Position numbers and translations under genes: made by a program | Shown here: in pieces, positions 57,001 to 63,000 of the stretch | Numbering within the stretch: the stretch's first letter is position 1 | How the letters are laid out: each line of letters opens with the position of its first letter | Assembly: GCA_011033025.1 (NCBI GenBank) | Contig: WFMF01000005.1 | Location: 558,001 to 622,000 of the forward strand | Length of the DNA: 64,000 bases | Reading direction: 5' to 3' | Origin: Beroe forskalii | Lineage: Eukaryota > Ctenophora > Nuda > Beroida > Beroidae | Notes under the pieces: model-generated | What the model was told of the DNA's origin: nothing | Databases searched by the model: none | What the model saw: only the letters and a program-made list of their open reading frames with translations

Positions 57001-60000
57001 TGAAGCAGGAGCGAGGTTTGCGTTGCATGGTTTGTGCTGATTGGTCTTTACCCATTCATCACCGGTGACTGAGGATTGCATTACAAAATGATCCTGGGGG
57101 GTGTTTACAGCAACCCAATATTCTACTTCCCATAATCCTGGTGTAGAGTTACAGCTGGTGTTGTGTTCAGACCCACACACACACAGACAAACCCACACAC
57201 ACACATACAGACACATACAAACACACACGCTGCCTTGACCCTGCTCACTTTACCTCGAAACACCATTGTTTGATACACTCCTTGGTCGCTGATATTATTC
57301 TTTTGAAATATTCCTTGGCTGATTGTAATTTGTATAACATTGTTTGATGTTTTTATAATTCACTTTTGTTTAATATAGAAACTCCTTGGTTGCTGCATAG
57401 CAGTATCCATTTATTGGGTGAGCGGACAAAAGCCCCAACCCCAAAAGCATCTACGTGTACATCAGTTTGTGTTAGGACTAGGGTTAGGGTTAGTGTTGAG
57501 GTTAGTTTTCGGGTGTTTCTGTCAGGGAATCCTTTGTTGTTTGGCATATACCTTGGCCTTCAGCCTTGGCTGATTTAGATAATTTTGATTATTTTTTAGC
57601 CTTGGATGAATTTGATAATCTTTATTATTTTGTCAAATCTCAACTCATATTATTTATCCAATGTTTGAATGTTTGATGTTCCGAATTTCCCATCATCTTC
57701 TTCCGTCTTTACACCGCGTGTACATAAGTACATGGAGTGTTTTTTGTCGTGCAATCGTGCAGGGTCACTTTAGTTGAGACTTTAAATACTGAATACTCGA
57801 CCGTGCTTCCTTGTTTTGGGCTCCTGACTTCTCTGTCTCACCTTGTGACTTGTGAACCTTTTCCATTTCCCATCGTGTGCTCGTTTGAGTGTATGTTTAT
57901 GCCCCCTTCTACATCGTGTGCTCGTGTGTGATGATAGCCAGATATTTGTGAGCTGCTGAATCATTCCAAATCCGAAACCTGTATAAAATCTTATAAAGTT
58001 TTAATGACCAATAGTTGTGGATCGATCAGATCGCTGCACGTGTAACATGTTGTGGTTTGTATAATATTCAAGCATTTTGTGGCTCTAATCGCCCATATTC
58101 GGAAATATTCACAGGAACATTAGGCTTCAGTGCATATTATTATTGTAATTTTAAACAGTTACTAAAACTGATAGCAATCATTTAAACAGCACCACAAGAG
58201 ATATTGTAAATGTAGTATTGTGGTCAGACCGTATTGCTCTCGGACCCATTTCATTTTAAGTGTTTACGCCGTCTCCGGTACTCGTAGGACATGGCAGTAT
58301 ACTGCGGGTGGCGTACGGATCATGATATTGTGTTAAGAATCTATTTTGTCGACTATTCCTTCATTGTGCTTCCAAGATGGAAGACCGCACAACAGACTCA
58401 CTGACGCTGGCTTGAGTATTCAATAACTATAGTATAACAGTTTCAATTTCATAACAGTTGCTTGAGGATGGACAGTATCTGCAGTACCTCGCGAGTCACG
58501 ATTCACGAATTTTAAAGTAGGTTCCCCGAGCAACTTATGCCGACACTGGACTATTGTACTTACTTACTTACCTTTCTACTAACTATAGAGACAGGAAATT
58601 CTGTGAATTTTAGTTTGCATCAACATAAATTTCATGTATAAACAAGCAATGAAATTTTTCACTCGCAGAAATATCATTTCCATGCTGGTCAATGCAAATT
58701 CAAATATTTGGACCCCATGGAAGCCATGAGACTACTGCTCTTTACCCTCCGGCTTCCATGGGGGCTGCACCCCATGGGGGCTATGAAACTTCTGCTCTTT
58801 ACCAAACTACCAAACACTCAACTTTAAATGACCTGCAATTGGGTGCAGCCCCCAGAAGCCGGAGGTTGTGCGAACGAGATGGCGCGAAGTGACTGGGCTA
58901 TGATCAAACCAAACTGCAAGAAATTTCTTGGGAACTGCAAAAATTACCATCAGCACTTAAGATGTGTGGATTATGCACTGTAGATGATGCACTCATGTTC
59001 AATTTCATGGAATTGAATTCAACCTTCGAAAGTTCGAAGAGCTGGTCATGAGCAGTTTTTACATCATGTGACAAGAGAGCAAGAGAATCTAAATCTTTTC
59101 CATATTATTACATTTTCACATTAACACATTTGTCGTAATAGCAATGGCCTGAGGCCCAGAGGGTTTCAATGCGCTGCAATCCAAAGTTTTATCAGTGAAG
59201 GCATGTCCCTATTTTTCCTAATAGGTTTCCAAGAGATCATTTTATCATTTTTATTGCACTGGATTCAATTTATACTTTGGCTTTAAGCGTTTTAGCTTAC
59301 CTTTTTATCGCTTTTTCCTTTTTAACTATGCATACATTTGTCCTTTTGGGTTTTTAAGGGTGTTTTCTTAACATTTAATCTTCTTCCGTAGATATATCTT
59401 TTTTTTTATAATATTTTTGTTCGGTCTGACGTCGCAATATTTAAGTTTTTGAAGTGACAAGACTGTAAATATTATTCTTATTCTTATTCTGTGGGTATAG
59501 GACAAAAATCAAACAAAATATTTTCAATTCCAAGGATTCTGACAGGACGAGAAAGAAATATTTGTCTTCCTCTCCAGTCATAATCCGTGGAATTATTTTC
59601 TTTATTTTCACCGCGGAATTATTTTGTCTATTTTCTCCTTTGCTGATAAAACTTAGGATTGCACCACATTTTGCTGCGGTGTAGTACTGTTGGTTTTTCA
59701 GTGTCTTCCGCACAACTGTGTTCCTTCTTTCTAAGATTAGCTTTGTCGGGATATCGCTCTTTTGATCGTAAACTTCTTAAGTTATTTGTTATATCATTCC
59801 TTTATCTGACCAATATTTATCTTGACTGAGTGAACGAGGTAACTTTTCACAAAATGCTTTATGTTGAGTTACATTGAAGCTATTCATCGTTTGTATATGC
59901 TGATGCTGGTATCGGTTTAGTAAAAGGCAACAGCAAAACAAAAGAAGCTTCCCTATAGCAACTGTTGCAGCTTTTCATTCGTCAAACCGGATCAAACAAC

Positions 60001-63000
60001 CGTTAACCACGATACATGAATTATAAAAGCTCTTACTTATAATAAATAACTTATATTGACCTATTGAGATTCTAGTGAAAGCCTACACACGGTATTCAAA
60101 CTGATAAATTTTGACGTTTGTTATTAATCAAGTCACCCATATCACTATGAAAGGACGCCCTACTATACGTAAGACGGCAACCCGCATCGCAGTCGAAAAT
60201 ATAAAAAAGTTGAAAATAATTGTTGCTTAAAATTTGGTATGATATTGACCCTCTGATAATAAAAGTAAGATCCCTGGAAACTGCAGGTCTGAAATTTCAA
60301 ACTCTTATTTGTACATCTGCAAGGCTACGCGCGCAAAATTTGGCATATTGACGCCGCGCATTTTGAGTCCGGGTGTAAATTTCATCTTGAAATAACTCTG
60401 CGAAGTAAAAATGATATGCGCGCAAAATGTGCGCGCGCGTTACGTAGTCTCTGTTCAAATTAATTTCCTTTATTAAATTGTTTCGTTTTCTAATTTCGTT
60501 TTCTAATTTCTTCTTTTTCATTATCATTTGATTGTAGCTTTGCTATGTAGTACGTCTCTTAATAATTTTACAAAAAACGCCCGCGATTCCACTGTCCAGA
60601 TATTAGTAATCTTTGCTCCAAATTCATGAACATTCTGGCTGCAGATTACATCAATGCATTTTGAGTTGTGATGAAGCGTATTTCATATTTTAGCTCATGT
60701 ATTTTGGTAATTGGTTTTAAATTTGGTACATTCGGCGTTGGTAATGGTTCGGTTATGGTACAGAATCCTATATTGCATGTGAAGACAATTGAGTGGATTT
60801 TGGGTTGATATCAGCTAACAACCTCCTTGAATGATGTTTTAGTACCTTGTGGGAATAACACAATATGTACCCCTTTTCCACTGTATCTTCTACATTTGTT
60901 GTTTGGTTCGTCAAGTTTCAATTTAGTTCTGTTAGAAGTAGTAAAATAGTAAAATAATGGAAATAATGTAAGGTACCATTATATTCCATAGTTCCAAGAT
61001 GCGTTTTCTCTTCATTTTTTTGTTTATGGTTTTGCTTTATATTTACCCGTTTGTGTACTCTTCGAAACACAATACATATTGAACCTTCAATTTGGCTTAG
61101 TATTCGAGTGCATTCGATAAAACATTCATGATATTTGCGGTGCGCGGACAAAACACCACCCGGACAAAACCCCACCCGGACATAACCCCACCCGGACATA
61201 ACCCCACCTTAGAGCACAAATTGCGCGAAAGGGACGCTCGTGCGTAATCCTGTGACGCAATGTTACGGTTAGGGTTAGGACGTATGGTTCGCACGAACGT
61301 TCCCATCGCGCAATTTGTGCTCTAAGGTGGGGTTGTGTCCGGGTGGGGTTTTGTCCGGGTGGGGTTTTGTCCTACCATCGCAAATTGCTTCAATCAGCGT
61401 ATCTTCGTGGTTTTTTATACGCCATGTTCTATTATGAAAATGTTTTTCTAGTAAACTGTTTTTCAAAGAACTGTTTTCCCGAAAATCATGTTTTTCAAAA
61501 ACAAAATTTCCGGAAAACCGTTTTCTCAAAATCATGTTTTTCAACAGTTGTTACAAGTTGGTGTAAAAATTGAAAAAAAATGATTTAAAACATGATTTTG
61601 AGAAAACGGTTTTTCAAAAAACCGTTTTCCGAAAATTTGTTTTTGAAAAACATGATATTCGGAAAAAGAGTTCTTTGAAAAACAGTTCACTTAAAAAAGT
61701 TTTATTAATAGAACATGGCTTTTATAAAACACCATATATTTGAGCATTCTGTTGAATTTGATGTTGGGCTCCTTTAATAATAATTCCGTCATTGGGCCAT
61801 ATTCTACCTTGCACTTAATCTTTCTGAAGAAAGCCGTGCAATAACCGCCAGTAATCCCAGATGGCGGGAATCACGCGAATCAAGTACTGGATTCTCTTCT
61901 CGCTCATCACCCTCAGCCTCATCCTGTACCACCTGACCAACCTGGCTGAGCAACGGGCCCGGGACTTTGAGACGAAGATGCTGAGTGCGCTCCAAAGCGA
62001 CATGGCCGAGCTGCAGCAACCCGTAGACTCGTTACACCTAAGTCCGCCCTCCCAGGAATGGATGAAGAGACAATACCGGCAAACTGCCGCCTTCCTAGGT
62101 TTCAACTACACTCCTCCCAACCGGTGGAAGTCCTGCAGGAACTCCTTCAACACCCTCTACTTCCCCAAAATAAACGCCGTGTTCACGGGGGTCCCTAAGG
62201 CGGGCTGCTCCAACTGGATGGAAGCTCTAATGATTGCAGAGGGTGTGATTAACGGGCCTCTGGAAGACGTGGACCAAGTCCACAACCTGTACGCCAAGCC
62301 GTACCGTATGATGTTCCTGGGACGGTTCAAGAAGATCGTATCCGGTAGGTTCGTAGCCCCGGACTTCAGTTTTACGGGAATCCGGAACCCGTGGACGCGG
62401 CTTGTTTCCGCCTACAAAGACAAACTCCAGCCAGGCACCAATCTACCTTCCGCCGTTGAGAAGGTCATGAGATATTTGAGGAAGAACGTGGCTCAAAGTG
62501 AGGATTTGAGGAGCAGGTCCTATCCAACGTTTGAGGAGTTTCTCCTGTACATTATCGCGAATGAGGGATCAGCCAACTACCACTTCAAGCAGCAAGTGCA
62601 CACGTTATGTCTCAAAGTCGCTGAGTACGATTACATCGTTCCGCTGGAGTATTCCTCGGTTATTGCAGGCGAAATATGGAGCAAGTTAAATGCTTCCGTC
62701 GAACTTCCCATGTCGTATGACAAATCTAGTGATCCACGGACTCAACGGTCAACTGTTGAAGCAAAGGCCATGTTTTCGAAGATAGATCCAGCTATCGTGG
62801 AAGAGATTTACAAACTGTACAAGCCTGACTTTATGCTAATGAACTACAGTAATTTCACAGATCCAAACTTTCCTATGCCCATTATCGATTGATTATCATT
62901 TCCGAAAATAATATGTTTTTTAGGTTTCCCAATTTATTTGAATTTTCTGCGCACTTGTATTTAAACTCATTCATATCAACTACTGTAGTAGGTGCTTTAT

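Noticed and set aside
57478-57500. Telomeric TTAGGG repeat
   Set aside because: Only two or three units, also near 61270; chance or ordinary interstitial repeats.
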